Below, piece by piece: positions 33,801-33,959 of a DNA stretch of 33,959 nt (position 1 is its first letter; the number at the start of each line of letters is the position of its first letter). The notes beneath the pieces are model-generated. The model saw only the letters and a program-made list of their open reading frames with translations. It searched no databases and was not told the DNA's origin. The stretch comes from Bacteroidota bacterium. GTDB lineage: Bacteria; Bacteroidota; Bacteroidia; Chitinophagales; Saprospiraceae. The position numbers were made by a program, and so were the translations under genes. The stretch covers positions 1 through 33,959 of the forward strand of contig CAUJEY010000099.1 of assembly GCA_963169325.1 (NCBI GenBank), given 5' to 3'.

Positions 33801-33959
<159 letters not shown>

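Overview
The window looks like a piece of a Bacteroidota chromosome, most likely from the Saprospiria (Lewinella/Haliscomenobacter-like); this is inferred from gene content, not from a marker gene. The signs are several secreted proteins with type IX secretion (T9SS) C-terminal sorting tails, an SprB-type repeat protein, an OMP_b-brl_3 TonB-receptor-like protein, a DAHP synthase fused to chorismate mutase, start codons mostly without Shine-Dalgarno sequences, and promoters of the TAnnTTTG type. GC content is about 50-55% by eye. No rRNA, tRNA, CRISPR array, phage or transposase gene was seen.

Layout. 1-9084 (minus strand): a surface/glycan block with a DUF4185/DUF5005-like secreted protein, a GH38 alpha-mannosidase, a VCBS/FG-GAP plus ASPIC/UnbV protein with a T9SS tail, and the N-terminal 466 codons of an SprB-repeat protein that leaves the window. 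Divergent from it is a sialate O-acetylesterase (9198), followed by a TPR-containing HisKA_3 sensor kinase (11249). 13181-15519: a noncoding stretch with a partial copy of the promoter and first ten codons of the ada-like gene, then an OmpR-family response regulator and its HisKA kinase. 15520-17943: outer-membrane receptor/barrel protein. 18222: lipoprotein-type beta-carbonic anhydrase. 19122: AraC-HTH/methyltransferase fusion (Ada-like). 19973-21643 (minus): choice-of-anchor V-like T9SS protein and a degenerate glucosaminidase-like membrane protein. 21843: recQ. 24340-27818 (minus): trpB, trpA and bifunctional DAHP synthase/chorismate mutase, an aromatic amino acid group. 27990: large T9SS cargo protein. 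30326 (minus): crotonase-family enzyme. 31452-33263: lipoprotein with Ig-like and DM13 domains plus an outer-membrane barrel. 33342 (minus): bcp peroxiredoxin.

Most notable points. (1) Both the two-component operon and the adjacent outer-membrane receptor have upstream 11-bp direct repeats, related in sequence and ending the same 4 bp before the -7 promoter box; this suggests one regulon, with the response regulator controlling itself and the receptor. (2) trpA is interrupted in frame by a 242-bp nearly palindromic element whose core is a perfect 41-bp inverted repeat, read through as about 80 extra residues in the TIM barrel. (3) The ada-like gene's promoter and first ten codons are repeated 5.8 kb upstream; the promoter boxes and start are kept while the 20 bp between the boxes are unrelated. 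(4) Several intergenic gaps hold hairpins or arrays built from short units of 7-10 bp, each with a different unit sequence. All promoter, operator and RNA calls are by eye.
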